Positions 43,446-52,953 of a DNA stretch of 64,000 nt are shown here, one piece after another. The DNA is from Runella sp. SP2 (GTDB lineage: Bacteria; Bacteroidota; Bacteroidia; Cytophagales; Spirosomataceae): the NCBI RefSeq assembly GCF_003711225.1, contig NZ_CP031030.1:248001-312000 (forward strand), written 5' to 3'. The notes beneath the pieces are model-generated. The model was not told where the DNA came from. It searched no databases and saw only the letters and a program-made list of their open reading frames with translations. The translations under genes were made by a program, and so were the position numbers. Position 1 is the stretch's first letter. Each line of letters starts with the position of its first letter.

Positions 43446-43453
43446 CAAAAATA
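43446..43453 (-). promoter_or_regulatory. putative -7 element TATTTTTG of the GT2 gene
   Basis: A full match to TAnnTTTG on the minus strand, 17 bases upstream of the GT2 ATG and just behind the SusD terminator; no TTG at the usual spacing. Confidence 0.35.
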
Positions 43454-43456
43454 AAA

Positions 43457-43493
43457 GAAAAAATCTACCTCTAAGGCAGAGGTAGATTTTTTC
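43457..43493. terminator. strong terminator after susD
   Basis: A perfect 16-bp stem (43457-43472 with 43478-43493) and a 5-base loop AAGGC, with A-tract and T-tract within the arms. It ends the SusC-SusD transcript. Confidence 0.88.
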
Positions 43494-43518
43494 AAATAAG
43501 CAACTGCTTTGAAATGGC

Positions 43519-45378
43519 CTAGTAACCAGGGTTTTGAACCAACTTACTGTTACGGTTGATTTCATCGCGGTGGATTGGCAAGTAGTACAATTTATCGTTC
43601 CAGTTACGGTTTTCCTTACCTGGGTCAATTTCAAATACAGTGTAAGAATAATTGTAGTTTTCTTTGTCGTATTTGTAAAGACTTACCGTTTTGCCTGGCT
43701 TGAGCGTTCCAACAACACTGATACCGTTTGCTTTACGGCCAAGCGTAGTTGGGGCAATCATCCAACGACGGGCATCGTGGTAGCGTTGTTCTTCTAAGAA
43801 CATCTCAATGCGCTTTTCGTTGCGGAAACGCTGACGAAGTGCATTGCCCGACTCAGTAATGGCTGGCATACCTGCGCGGAAACGGATTTTGTTCAACCAA
43901 TTACGAGCTTCTTCATCTTGTCCAAGCTCAATACATGCTTCAGCGTAGTTAAACACCATTTCAGTGTATCGTAAAATTGGCCAAGGCACTTCTTGCCACG
44001 TATTTTGGTCAACAATCGCAGGGTTAGGATCAGTAAACTTACGGATATAATAGCCAGTGTAGCTACCGTTCCAGTCTTCAATGGGGCTTTGACGTGTATC
44101 CAAACCAAAGTGAGTTACCTTAGCACCCGAAGCATTCACGATTTCGTAGCGGCCTGTTTGGATTTGGCTAGCAGGGTCACGAGGTAGGTTGGCATTACTA
44201 CGAACTTTCCAAGGTGACCCTTCAAACAAAATCGAAGAATAAAAACGTGGGTCACGGTTAACGTATGGGTCAGAAGCGTGTGCAGGGTTTTTCCAGTCAA
44301 ACTTCGTTCCATCCATCATTTCGTAATCATCAATCATCAACTGAATCGGCGTATTACCAGCCCAGTTATTGTAGCCATTGGGGCCATTAAACAACCCTTG
44401 GCGACCACCGTTTTCTTGTTTTGCATTGATAAAGTAACGAGCCATCAACAATTCATTTTGACCTCCATTTCGCGAAAGAGAGTTGTTCATGTAGTTGGTC
44501 GTTCCTTGTTGTGGTGTAACAGGCGCTGTTAGGTTGAGCAAGTTACCGTAGCCTGGCAAATCCAAGACGGCTTTTGCAGCAGCCTTTGCTTTTTGCCAAC
44601 GCTCTGCCTGAGTACCAGTAGTATTGGCAATGAGCTCAGGTTTACTAAATCCAGCAAGAGTGGTAGAACCTGCCTTCATTTTGGTGGCATCGTGCAAGTC
44701 ACTCGCATCGTAAGTTAAAATACGTGCTTTGAGTGCTAGTGCAGCAGCTTCGTTAGCACGGCCAGCGGCCATGCTTCTGCCTTTTAATAAGGCAGCGGCC
44801 TCGTCCAAATCTTTGACAATGAAAGCAACCGTCTCAGCCCAAGTGTTACGAGTCGCCATAAAATCGGCCTCGCCTAATTCATAAGGGCGGTCGATGAGAG
44901 GTACGCCGCCATAGTAGCGAGCCAATTGGTGATAATAATAAGCACGCATGAATTTAGCTTCACCTGTCAAGCGCTCCACGATGGTACCAGTGTTGGTAAA
45001 CTTAGGGCTAGCTAGGTTTTTGAGCGCAAGGTTACATGCGCGGATACGCAAGTACATTTGCTGCCAGCTGAGAGTCCCGTTTACCCAACCAATATCAGCA
45101 GGGTTAGAACGTCCTTCTGTGATGGTGGTAATACCACGGCCTGGGTGCGTAAAAATGGTTTCGTCCGTCAGAGAGGCTAACATTTGCTCGTCGAAACCTC
45201 CATTTCCAAAACCAGCATAGATTTCTGAAACAAAAGCCTCTGCAAGGGCTGCATCCGTCCACACTGCATTTTCTGAAAGTTCATTGAGTGGCTCTGTATT
45301 TACAAAGTCATCATTACAACTTGTCACAACTACCGAGAAGGCAAGAAGCGACGCAACTAAAATTTTGTATCTTTTCAT
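43519..45378 (-). CDS. SusD/RagB-family nutrient-binding lipoprotein
   Basis: The start at 45378 gives 619 residues; the longer frame to 45414 would overlap the SusC stop. A lipobox ends TSCND. Motifs AEAFVSEIYAGF, GEAKFMRAYYYHQLARYYGGVPLI and the C-terminal LEEQRYHDARRW are those of SusD helical TPR-type proteins, which cap the SusC barrel and bind the ligand at the cell surface. The substrate is unknown: no glycoside hydrolase or sulfatase lies nearby. Confidence 0.92.
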   Translation of the reverse strand: MKRYKILVASLLAFSVVVTSCNDDFVNTEPLNELSENAVWTDAALAEAFVSEIYAGFGNGGFDEQMLASLTDETIFTHPGRGITTITEGRSNPADIGWVNGTLSWQQMYLRIRACNLALKNLASPKFTNTGTIVERLTGEAKFMRAYYYHQLARYYGGVPLIDRPYELGEADFMATRNTWAETVAFIVKDLDEAAALLKGRSMAAGRANEAAALALKARILTYDASDLHDATKMKAGSTTLAGFSKPELIANTTGTQAERWQKAKAAAKAVLDLPGYGNLLNLTAPVTPQQGTTNYMNNSLSRNGGQNELLMARYFINAKQENGGRQGLFNGPNGYNNWAGNTPIQLMIDDYEMMDGTKFDWKNPAHASDPYVNRDPRFYSSILFEGSPWKVRSNANLPRDPASQIQTGRYEIVNASGAKVTHFGLDTRQSPIEDWNGSYTGYYIRKFTDPNPAIVDQNTWQEVPWPILRYTEMVFNYAEACIELGQDEEARNWLNKIRFRAGMPAITESGNALRQRFRNEKRIEMFLEEQRYHDARRWMIAPTTLGRKANGISVVGTLKPGKTVSLYKYDKENYNYSYTVFEIDPGKENRNWNDKLYYLPIHRDEINRNSKLVQNPGY

Positions 45379-45397
45379 TTTGTTCTGGTTTATGTTG

Positions 45398-48300
45398 TTA
45401 GAATGAAGCAACAAGACCTACGTTTACGATTTTCTGCTGAGGATAGTACTGTCCAGTAGAGTTATCGGTTTCGGGGTCAAATACTTTTAACTTATCAACA
45501 GTGAAAAGGTTTAAACCATTGAAATAAACTCTGAGGTTATTCATTCCGACTTTCTTAACAAGAGTAGAAGGAACGTTATATCCTACCTCTAAGTTTTTCA
45601 AACGGATGTAATCTGAGCTTCTGAGCCAGTACGTATTGTTGGTTGAGTAGTACTGGTCATTGCGGTTGGCAATACGAGGGTGTACGTCGCTTGGATTGTC
45701 AATTGTCCAACGATTTTCGTAGATGTCTAACAAGTAGTTTCCGATATTACCCATTTCAGCAGCACTTACGTATTGCTTTGCACCCGCTGCTCCTTGAAGT
45801 AGAACTGTCAGGTCAAAGTTTTTGTAACTAGCTGATAAATTCAAACCTCCAGTAAACAAAGGAATGTTGGTGAAGTTGGTACGTACTTGGTCGTCAGGAG
45901 TGATTTTTCCGTCGCCATTGTGGTCTTTGTATTTCATATCACCAGGACGTAGGTTATTGACAAGTGCTGTATAATTGATGGTATTTGCATCAATTGCTGC
46001 TTGGTCTTTAAACACCCCGTCATAAACATAAGCTTGGTAAGTAAACATAGGCTTACCAGTAGTACGTTGCCATTCTGGTGCTCCTGGTGCTTCGTCCCAG
46101 AACAAAATTTTGTTTTGAGCATATCCACCATTAAGACTTACATTGTACTTGAAGCCATCTTTTTGGTTGCGGTAACCGATGTTAAACTCCCAACCTTTAT
46201 TGAGTACTTCACCCAAGTTCTGGCGAGGTAGTGTCAAACCTGTACTTTGAGGTACTGAAGCATTTTTTGTCCAAAGGATGTTGGTACGTTTGTTAGAAAA
46301 CAAATCAAATTCAAAGAATACATTGCCGTTGAACAACTGACCTTCTAAACCAATGTTAGAGTTGGTAGCCACTTCCCACGTAATTTGCGTATTAGGAATA
46401 CGTGCTTCAAACAATGTTTTTGTTTCTGTATTACCTAAGATATAGCTTCTAAATCCGTACGTAGAGAGGTATTGATAAGAAATATCGGCAGGGTTACTGG
46501 CAATTTGGTCATTACCCAACTGGCCGATTGACCCGCGAAGTTTCAAGAAATTAACCGCAGGTAGTGCTTTCTTGAAGAAACTTTCTTCCGAAATTACCCA
46601 TCCTGCCATGATACCTGGGAAGAAACCATAACGCGTTTGTTGGGGGAAGATATCTGAGGCATCATAACGCCATAGGAATTCTCCGATGTACTTCTCTTTG
46701 AAGTTATAACCTACGCGACCAAAATAGTTAAGACGAGCCGTTTCAAATGCACCACCGTTGTTGTTACGCTGCAAGTCACCACCAGCAAACATCTGATCCA
46801 AAGCCGTAGAAAGGAAGAAGCGACGGAAAGCCGAGAAGTTATTTCCATTGATGGTTTCACGGTTGGTACCTGCCAATAAATTGAAGGTATGGTTTCCAAT
46901 CGTCTTATCGTAAGAAAGAACAGTTCCCAACAAAATGTTAAGTTGGTTGATATTAACTTGGTTCAAACTTGGATCAGCAGGGCCGCGTCTTGCAGGAACA
47001 AGATTAGGGTTCCCGTTGGCATCAACCCCCGACCCTTTTTGATAAAGTGTCCACGGAATAAGCCATGTTTTGTTGTTTTGAGCCAGGTTGTCAATCGCAG
47101 CGTTCATGCTCAATTTAAGCCCGTCAACCCACGGGAATTTAATGTCAATTTGCCCGTTAGATTGGAAGTAATTACGAGTATCGCGGTCATAACCAGCCAA
47201 GTCAGTCGTAATAACCACTGGGTTTTGTCCGTTTTCAATATCAGGTCCAGGACGACCATCTGGCCAGAAAGCTGGTTCTTGTGGTTTACCACGCATCAAC
47301 ATACGGAAAATCGCTCCTGGTGATTGCGTAGAGTAACGACGTGCCTCTTGACGACCTACGATACCTAATGTCAAAGTGATATACTTGTTGATTTTAGCGT
47401 CAAAGTTCAAACGCATATCATACTGCTTATAACCAGTAGATGACTGGATATAGTTAGCATCCTGGTTTTGGTAACCCAATGAAGCCAAATAAGAGAAGTT
47501 CTCTGTTCCACCATTTAGTTGAACATTATGGCGTGCTTGTGGCGACCAGTTTTTGAGGGTAGAACCGTACCAGTCAGTGTTAGGATAGTTCCAAGGGTCA
47601 GTGCCATCTGCGTATTTTTGAATGGCTTGAGGCGTAAAAGGCGCATTTCTTACTGTACCATTGGGGCGAGTAAACGAACCTGTGGTTTTGTATGCTTGGT
47701 TTGCCGCTGCCCACTCAGATACAGGCAATTGATAAATGTCCAAATCATTCAACATGCTCGTGTATTGAGCCGCGTTGGTTAATTTAGGAATAACCGTTGG
47801 GTTAGACCATCCTTGGTTGAATGAATACGAAAGCTCAGGTTTCCCCGTTTTTCCACGCTTAGTCGTAATCAAAATAACCCCGTTAGCCGCACGTGAACCG
47901 TAAATAGCCGCCGCCGCATCTTTCAAAACGGAAATACTTTCGATGTCAGCTGGATTGATACGGTCTAAGCCCCCTGCACGGTTAGGAATCCCATCGATTA
48001 CGATAAGGGCACCGTTGTTGTTGAGGGTATTTGAACCACGAATCCTGATGGCCGAGCCATCACCTCCAGGAAGACCGCTGCGGTTTACCGCAGTTACCCC
48101 TGGTAAACGCCCAGCTAAGGAGTTAGATAAGTTGGCTGCAGGTGATTTTACCAAATCGGTTCCTTTTACACTTACAACCGATCCAGTGATGGTTTCTTTC
48201 TTTTGTGTACCATAACCTACAACTACTACTTCATTCAGTGCTTTTACATCAACAGCCATCGTTATGTTGACACTCGAACGGTTGTTTACAGGGATTTCTT

Positions 48301-48649
48301 GTGAAAGATAACCAATGAAGGAGAATACTAAGATTGCACTTTTTTCATCAGTAACGTTGATAGAATAAGCACCGTTTATGTCGCTGGATGTACCTACTGA
48401 GGTTCCTTTGACCACTACACTTACGCCAGGCAGAGGCTGCCCTTGCTCGTCTGTGATTTTACCTTTGACGGTAATCGCCAGGTTCCCTGAGTTGCGCTCA
48501 GGTTGGAGTTTAGCAAATACCACCGATTTGCTTTCTTGACGTGCTTGCCACCGAGTTGCTTCTTGGGCATAACTACTAATCGTGTGACCCACGAGTAGCA
48601 TAGCCAGAGGCATTCTTAGCAAACTGAGTTTGTAGCTCACTTTTGTCAT
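45398..48649 (-). CDS. SusC/RagA-family TonB-linked outer-membrane transporter
   Basis: The protein has 1083 residues: signal peptide ending SSYAQ, a carboxypeptidase-D-like domain (GKITDEQGQPLPGVSVVVKG, about 63-145), the TonB box (VVVVGYGTQKKETITG), a plug domain with PGVTAVNRSG and VLKDAAAAIYGSRAANGVI, and a 22-strand barrel ending VNVGLVASF. It takes up ligand handed over by SusD using TonB energy. No anti-sigma FecR or ECF gene is next to it. The 5' region 48650-49171 is long. Confidence 0.93.
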   Translation of the reverse strand: MTKVSYKLSLLRMPLAMLLVGHTISSYAQEATRWQARQESKSVVFAKLQPERNSGNLAITVKGKITDEQGQPLPGVSVVVKGTSVGTSSDINGAYSINVTDEKSAILVFSFIGYLSQEIPVNNRSSVNITMAVDVKALNEVVVVGYGTQKKETITGSVVSVKGTDLVKSPAANLSNSLAGRLPGVTAVNRSGLPGGDGSAIRIRGSNTLNNNGALIVIDGIPNRAGGLDRINPADIESISVLKDAAAAIYGSRAANGVILITTKRGKTGKPELSYSFNQGWSNPTVIPKLTNAAQYTSMLNDLDIYQLPVSEWAAANQAYKTTGSFTRPNGTVRNAPFTPQAIQKYADGTDPWNYPNTDWYGSTLKNWSPQARHNVQLNGGTENFSYLASLGYQNQDANYIQSSTGYKQYDMRLNFDAKINKYITLTLGIVGRQEARRYSTQSPGAIFRMLMRGKPQEPAFWPDGRPGPDIENGQNPVVITTDLAGYDRDTRNYFQSNGQIDIKFPWVDGLKLSMNAAIDNLAQNNKTWLIPWTLYQKGSGVDANGNPNLVPARRGPADPSLNQVNINQLNILLGTVLSYDKTIGNHTFNLLAGTNRETINGNNFSAFRRFFLSTALDQMFAGGDLQRNNNGGAFETARLNYFGRVGYNFKEKYIGEFLWRYDASDIFPQQTRYGFFPGIMAGWVISEESFFKKALPAVNFLKLRGSIGQLGNDQIASNPADISYQYLSTYGFRSYILGNTETKTLFEARIPNTQITWEVATNSNIGLEGQLFNGNVFFEFDLFSNKRTNILWTKNASVPQSTGLTLPRQNLGEVLNKGWEFNIGYRNQKDGFKYNVSLNGGYAQNKILFWDEAPGAPEWQRTTGKPMFTYQAYVYDGVFKDQAAIDANTINYTALVNNLRPGDMKYKDHNGDGKITPDDQVRTNFTNIPLFTGGLNLSASYKNFDLTVLLQGAAGAKQYVSAAEMGNIGNYLLDIYENRWTIDNPSDVHPRIANRNDQYYSTNNTYWLRSSDYIRLKNLEVGYNVPSTLVKKVGMNNLRVYFNGLNLFTVDKLKVFDPETDNSTGQYYPQQKIVNVGLVASF

Positions 48650-48850
48650 AAGAAATTGTGATTATTGAGTTGATAGATAAAATGAAAAAAATTCGGTATC
48701 AGAGAAAATCAATTTTTGGGGTTAGGACGAATAGGCTGTAGCTGCCTGAAAACACCCCTCAAGAAGTTGAGTATCAGTGGGTCATAAAATATGTTTAGGT
48801 TGATAGATAGGAGTAAAGCGCTGCTAAAATACCTTACATAATACAATGTA

Positions 48851-48858
48851 CAAATATA
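48851..48858 (-). promoter_or_regulatory. putative -7 element TATATTTG of susC
   Basis: A full TAnnTTTG match on the minus strand; the upstream TTG is not at ideal spacing. It would give a leader of about 190 bases, which is common for susC genes. Confidence 0.35.
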
Positions 48859-49134
48859 TACTGTTATAGTGCAAAAAACTTGGCTATTTTTTGCAAATAC
48901 TGACTATATTTTGACTGAAAAAGCGATTTATTTATAATTTTTAAACAATATACTTTTAGTTTGTTAATATAAAATTTTCTTTTATATATGTATAATCCAA
49001 TAAAGTTTTTTCTGATTGTGTCACTTACTTGAAAGTAGTTTGAGTGTGCAAATAAAAAGTGTTTTTGTCCTATTTTTGGTTAAGATACTACCAAAATTGT
49101 AAGGAATTTTACCATTAAAAACAGATGAAACGTT

Positions 49135-49166
49135 TTGTAACAAGTTAACTTTTTGCTGTACTTTTG
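49135..49166 (+). promoter_or_regulatory. promoter TTG-N21-TACTTTTG, close to the ATG
   Basis: TTG (49135-49137) and TACTTTTG (49159-49166) fit the Bacteroidota consensus. The -7 element ends five bases before the ATG at 49172, so the transcript would be leaderless or nearly so. Residues soon after the ATG (VIGRNDM) are conserved, so a later start is unlikely. Confidence 0.55.
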
Positions 49167-49171
49167 CTACG

Positions 49172-49642
49172 ATGGAAGTCAAGAAGAAAAAGAAGCCTAG
49201 TGCGACCGAAAAACGGGTCATCGGCCGTAACGATATGATAGATTTCCCTGATTTGGGATTAATGAATGTTCGTGTAAAAATTGACACGGGCGCTTATACT
49301 TCCTCTATCCATTGTTTTAAGATAAGCGTGGAAGAAGGGGTACTTTCTTTTTTCTTGCCTGCGCATCGCAGTGAAAAACACCAAAAATTTACCACAGATC
49401 AATTTGAGCTAAAAGCCATTAAAAACTCGTTTGGCCAGACTGAAATGCGGTATGTCATCAAAACAAAAGTGATACTTTTTGGCAAAATTATCAGAACTGA
49501 ATTTTCGCTCGCCGACCGCTCTCAGATGCGGTACCCCGTGCTTTTGGGGCGAAAGCTGTTGCGCAGTCGGTTTTTAGTGGATGTCTCTCTCGAAAATTTA
49601 TCCTACGATTTTATGCAACGCAAAAGTAGAGCCAAAGCGTAG
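49172..49642 (+). CDS. RimK-associated ATP-dependent zinc protease-like protein
   Basis: The protein has 156 residues. A basic N-terminus is followed by VIGRNDMIDFPDLGL and VKIDTGAYTSSIH, the D-T-G-A motif of retropepsin-like folds in the family named 'ATP-dependent zinc protease' (PF05618), and by YPVLLGRKLLRSRFLVDV. The family is usually next to RimK-type ATP-grasp ligases, as here (rimK starts 117 bases later). The name is historical; the fold suggests an aspartic protease. Confidence 0.82.
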   Translation: MEVKKKKKPSATEKRVIGRNDMIDFPDLGLMNVRVKIDTGAYTSSIHCFKISVEEGVLSFFLPAHRSEKHQKFTTDQFELKAIKNSFGQTEMRYVIKTKVILFGKIIRTEFSLADRSQMRYPVLLGRKLLRSRFLVDVSLENLSYDFMQRKSRAKA

Positions 49643-49680
49643 TTAACAAAAACGTAATATTATCTCAACGTACTTCCTTA

Positions 49681-49688
49681 TAATTTTG
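49681..49688 (+). promoter_or_regulatory. putative -7 element TAATTTTG of rimK
   Basis: A full TAnnTTTG match 71 bases upstream of the rimK ATG. CTTCCTTAT (49673-49681) and ATAAGGAAG (49716-49724) form a 9-bp inverted repeat around the predicted start. Confidence 0.4.
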
Positions 49689-49759
49689 TCACGCAGGAAC
49701 ATAAAATACAAGGATATAAGGAAGCCTTGTGTAGCGTTCCATTGTTTGTCTTTCCAATT

Positions 49760-50662
49760 ATGAAAATTGCGGTTTTATCAACCAATGCTAAGTTATATTC
49801 TACTCGAAAGCTAGTCGAGGCCATTCAGCAGCGCGGCCATGAGGCTGTTGTCATCAATCACGCCTTGTGCCACGTACTCATCGAGGAAGAAAAGCCTGTT
49901 ATTTTGTATAAAAATACAGAAATTGAAGGAATCGACGCCGTCATTCCTCGAATCGGCGCATCGGTAACCGACTATGGAAGTGCCGTAGTGCGCCAGTTTG
50001 AGATGATGAAAGTCTTTACCACGGTGAAGTCGCAGGCCATCATGCGGTCGCGAAACAAACTGCGAAGCCTTCAAATTCTTTCTAAAGCTGGGGTTCAAAT
50101 ACCCAAAACAGTTTTTGCCAATCAAGCAAAAGACATTGATAGCTTGATTAAATTAGTGGATGGACCGCCCGTTATTATTAAACTATTAGAAGGTACACAA
50201 GGTGTAGGTGTGGTGTTGGCTGAGTCTAATAAGGCAGCCAAATCGACGATTGAAGCCTTTTATGGGCTAAAAACCAACGTCTTGATTCAAGAATACATTG
50301 CGGAAGCAAACGGGGCGGATATTCGGGCTTTTGTGGTTGGGAATAAGGTGGTAGCTGCCATGAAACGTCAAGGAACGACGGGGGAATTTCGTTCAAACCT
50401 CCACCGTGGCGGAAAAGCAGAAGCAATTGTGTTACCACCAGAAGAAGAAAAAGCAGCTTTGCAAGCGGCAAAGGCACTTGGCGTGCGGGTAGCGGGAGTT
50501 GATATGATTCGGTCTAATCGGGGGCCGATGATTATGGAAGTAAACTCTTCGCCAGGGTTGGAGGGTATCGAAAAGGTGACAGGCGTGAATGTCGCAGACT
50601 TGATAATTGGGTATATTGAAGAAAAAAAACTGATGGATGAAGGGGATACGATTGGGGTATAG
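49760..50662 (+). CDS. rimK: RimK-family alpha-L-glutamate ligase (ATP-grasp)
   Basis: The ATG at 49760 gives 300 residues. An N-terminal domain ([18 protein letters not shown]) is followed by the ATP-grasp fold: [37 protein letters not shown] and the metal ligands in [15 protein letters not shown]. Escherichia coli RimK adds glutamates to ribosomal protein S6; relatives ligate glutamate to other substrates. The RimK-associated protease gene upstream suggests a modify/cleave pair. Confidence 0.88.
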   Translation: MKIAVLSTNAKLYSTRKLVEAIQQRGHEAVVINHALCHVLIEEEKPVILYKNTEIEGIDAVIPRIGASVTDYGSAVVRQFEMMKVFTTVKSQAIMRSRNKLRSLQILSKAGVQIPKTVFANQAKDIDSLIKLVDGPPVIIKLLEGTQGVGVVLAESNKAAKSTIEAFYGLKTNVLIQEYIAEANGADIRAFVVGNKVVAAMKRQGTTGEFRSNLHRGGKAEAIVLPPEEEKAALQAAKALGVRVAGVDMIRSNRGPMIMEVNSSPGLEGIEKVTGVNVADLIIGYIEEKKLMDEGDTIGV

Positions 50663-50712
50663 GTAAAATGTACTATTTTTCGACTTTGAACCTATGATGA
50701 AAAAAGTACTCT

Positions 50713-51420
50713 ATGCTCGATATAGCATCCTACAGTAAACAAACTAAATACCTTGTTGCGCTTGACTCCATTATTTTTGGGTTTGATGGCAACCAGCTAA
50801 ATATCCTTCTGGTAAAACGTGGCCCTGATTCTACCATCGACACTTGGTCGCTGATGGGAGGGTGGCTGGATGGGAATGAAAACCTTGAACAGTCAGCCGA
50901 ACGTATTTTGTACGAGCTTACGGGATTGAAGGAGGTCTATCTCGAACAGCTATACACTTTTGGGGATATTCATCGTGACCCCATCGCACGGACAGTTTCG
51001 GTAGCGTATTTTGCGCTGATTAACGTCGAACATTATGATTCGAGTGTTTCGGAAGTGCATCATGCGCAGTGGTTTCCAGTCAGCGAAATGCCCGAGGCCA
51101 TCTTGTTTGATCATCGTCAAATGATTGATTTGGCCATTCAAAAACTGCGTTATAAAGCTGCCTTGCACCCATTAGGTTTTGAATTACTTCCCGAAAAATT
51201 TACGATTCCTCAGCTTCAAAAACTGTACGAAGCCATCTTTCAAACAACCTTTGATAAGCGGAATTTTAGCCGTAAAATTCTTTCAACGCATTTGTTGGTG
51301 AAGTTAAAGGAAAAGCAAAAGTCTTCTAAAAAAGGAGCATACCTGTACCAAGTCAATGAAGAAAAGTATAAAACGTACAGCAATTCGTTCCTGAATTTTG
51401 TTTCAAATCCTGAGTTTTAG
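50713..51420 (+). CDS. NrtR-like Nudix-domain transcriptional regulator
   Basis: The protein has 235 residues: a Nudix fold (1-150) followed by a winged-helix domain (about 155-235, with FTIPQLQKLYEAIF and FDKRNFSRKIL). The Nudix box is degenerate: GGWLDGNENLEQSAERILYELTGL keeps the frame but lacks the REXXEE catalytic pair, so it likely binds a nucleotide sugar or ADP-ribose without cleaving it, as in NrtR/AraR regulators. The target may be the susC/susD locus or the adjacent genes; neither is shown. Confidence 0.82.
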   Translation: MLDIASYSKQTKYLVALDSIIFGFDGNQLNILLVKRGPDSTIDTWSLMGGWLDGNENLEQSAERILYELTGLKEVYLEQLYTFGDIHRDPIARTVSVAYFALINVEHYDSSVSEVHHAQWFPVSEMPEAILFDHRQMIDLAIQKLRYKAALHPLGFELLPEKFTIPQLQKLYEAIFQTTFDKRNFSRKILSTHLLVKLKEKQKSSKKGAYLYQVNEEKYKTYSNSFLNFVSNPEF

Positions 51421-51471
51421 AGGTACATAGATATTATCAATAATACGTGACGTAGGGTTAAAGGAACACCA

Positions 51472-51509
51472 ATAAAAATGCCGTCGCTTTTGGGCGACGG
51501 CATTTTTAT
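51472..51509. terminator. bidirectional terminator between Nudix regulator and purA
   Basis: A perfect 16-bp stem (51472-51487 with 51494-51509), loop TTTTGG, with A- and T-tracts in the arms. It serves both convergent genes. Confidence 0.9.
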
Positions 51510-51555
51510 GATTACCTATTGGCTAACTGCTATCAACAGACTTCTAACTGCTGAT

Positions 51556-52845
51556 TTAAGCTGTCTGTGCTTCGCGGTGAATGATGGCTTCGCGGTCAGG
51601 GCCAGTTGAGATAAAGCTAATTGGAAGTTTCAATTCGGCTTCTAAGAACTCAATATAAGCAGCAAGTTCTGCTGGAATCTCGTTGTATGAATGAAGGTTT
51701 TCTAATGATGTAGCCCAACCCTTCAACGTTTTGTAAACAGGCGTTACTTCGTCGTCGCAAAGGTCGTAAGGAAGCTGGTCGGTAGTGGTACCGTCGGGCA
51801 ATTGGTAGTGCGTACAAATTTGAATTTCTTCAAAAATATTCAAAACATCGACTTTCATCATGACCAACTGTGTGACACCATTAATCATAATGGCGTATTT
51901 GAGGGCAGGAAGGTCAATCCATCCACAACGACGCGGACGCCCCGTGGTTGAACCAAACTCACGTCCTTCTTGACGAATACGCTCCCCGACTTCATCCAAC
52001 AATTCGGTAGGGAACGGACCGCTTCCTACGCGTGTGCAGTAAGCTTTAAAAATCCCAAATACCTCGCCGATGTGCTTTGGTGCAACCCCCAAGCCAGTAC
52101 AAGCCCCCGCAGCGGTGGTGGTAGAACTGGTTACAAAAGGATACGAGCCAAAGTCAATGTCCAACAATGAACCTTGTGCACCTTCTGCCAATACCGTTTG
52201 GCCTGCTTCGAGTGATTCATTTACTACGTATTCGCTGTCCACAAACTGGAATTGTTTGAGGAATTCGATTGCTTCAAAGAACGCTTGTTCAGCTTCAGCA
52301 AGTGAGGTTTCAAACTCATAGTTGTAAAACTTGAGGATGACCTTGTGCTGATCTACTAGGTGGTTGTACTTCTCTTTGAAATTTGGCGAAAGAATGTCAC
52401 CCATCCGCAACCCCATCCGCGCTACTTTATCTTGGTAAGTAGGGCCAATACCGCGCAATGTAGAACCAATTTTGGCAGCACCTTTTGATTGTTCGTAGGC
52501 AGCATCAAGCAAGCGGTGGGTTGGAACAATAACCGCCGCTTTTTTGGAGATAAACAAATTTTTATCAAGTGGGAGATTGAACTTAGCCAAGCCATCAATT
52601 TCTTTTTTGAGGACGATGGGGTCAAGTACAAGTCCGTTTCCGATAACGTTTTTGATTTCAGGACGGAAAATTCCCGACGGAATTTGGTGCAAAACGTGCT
52701 TAAAACCGTCAAATTCGAGTGTATGCCCCGCGTTAGGCCCACCTTGGAAGCGTGCCACCACTTGGTATTGTGGCGCCAAAACGTCCACTATTTTCCCTTT
52801 TCCTTCGTCGCCCCATTGGAGGCCGAGTAATACATCAACTTTCAT
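51556..52845 (-). CDS. purA: adenylosuccinate synthase
   Basis: The protein has 429 residues, the usual length. GLQWGDEGKGKIVDV opens the GTP loop, with GGPNAGHT, HQIPSGIF and the active-site GSTTGRPRRCGW. It makes adenylosuccinate from IMP, aspartate and GTP in AMP synthesis. It lies 108 bases after fur on the same strand; the gap holds a degenerate copy of the palindromic element (52858-52875). Confidence 0.97.
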   Translation of the reverse strand: MKVDVLLGLQWGDEGKGKIVDVLAPQYQVVARFQGGPNAGHTLEFDGFKHVLHQIPSGIFRPEIKNVIGNGLVLDPIVLKKEIDGLAKFNLPLDKNLFISKKAAVIVPTHRLLDAAYEQSKGAAKIGSTLRGIGPTYQDKVARMGLRMGDILSPNFKEKYNHLVDQHKVILKFYNYEFETSLAEAEQAFFEAIEFLKQFQFVDSEYVVNESLEAGQTVLAEGAQGSLLDIDFGSYPFVTSSTTTAAGACTGLGVAPKHIGEVFGIFKAYCTRVGSGPFPTELLDEVGERIRQEGREFGSTTGRPRRCGWIDLPALKYAIMINGVTQLVMMKVDVLNIFEEIQICTHYQLPDGTTTDQLPYDLCDDEVTPVYKTLKGWATSLENLHSYNEIPAELAAYIEFLEAELKLPISFISTGPDREAIIHREAQTA

Positions 52846-52857
52846 TAGAAATTATAA

Positions 52858-52875
52858 CCCCTAACCCTGAAGGGG
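52858..52875. repeat. degenerate relative of the coding palindromic element
   Basis: CCCCTAACCCTGAAGGGG matches the pattern CCCCTAACCC(N)nGGGG of the FG-GAP inserts. It lies in the purA-fur gap. The rest of that gap (to 52953) is GC-rich compared with other gaps and contains no gene. Confidence 0.5.
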
Positions 52876-52953
52876 ATTTTATTGGATGTGATACATGCCC
52901 ATAGGGTTGGGGTAGGGCACGGTGCATGTTGGGCAAGTAGCCCCCTCTCCGCA

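Larger units (their letters stand above)
48650..49171. other. 522-base intergenic region upstream of susC
   Basis: No gene is seen. The region is AT-rich. GTTGATAGATA occurs twice (48669-48679 and 48799-48809). A TATATTTG match on the minus strand (48851-48858) could be the susC -7 element with a leader of about 190 bases. At the other end lies the promoter motif of the RimK-associated protease gene (49135-49166). Confidence 0.5.

Noticed and set aside
43519-48649. A full polysaccharide utilisation locus
   Set aside because: SusC and SusD are present, but no carbohydrate-active enzyme or hybrid two-component regulator is adjacent; the single GT2 gene lies behind a terminator.
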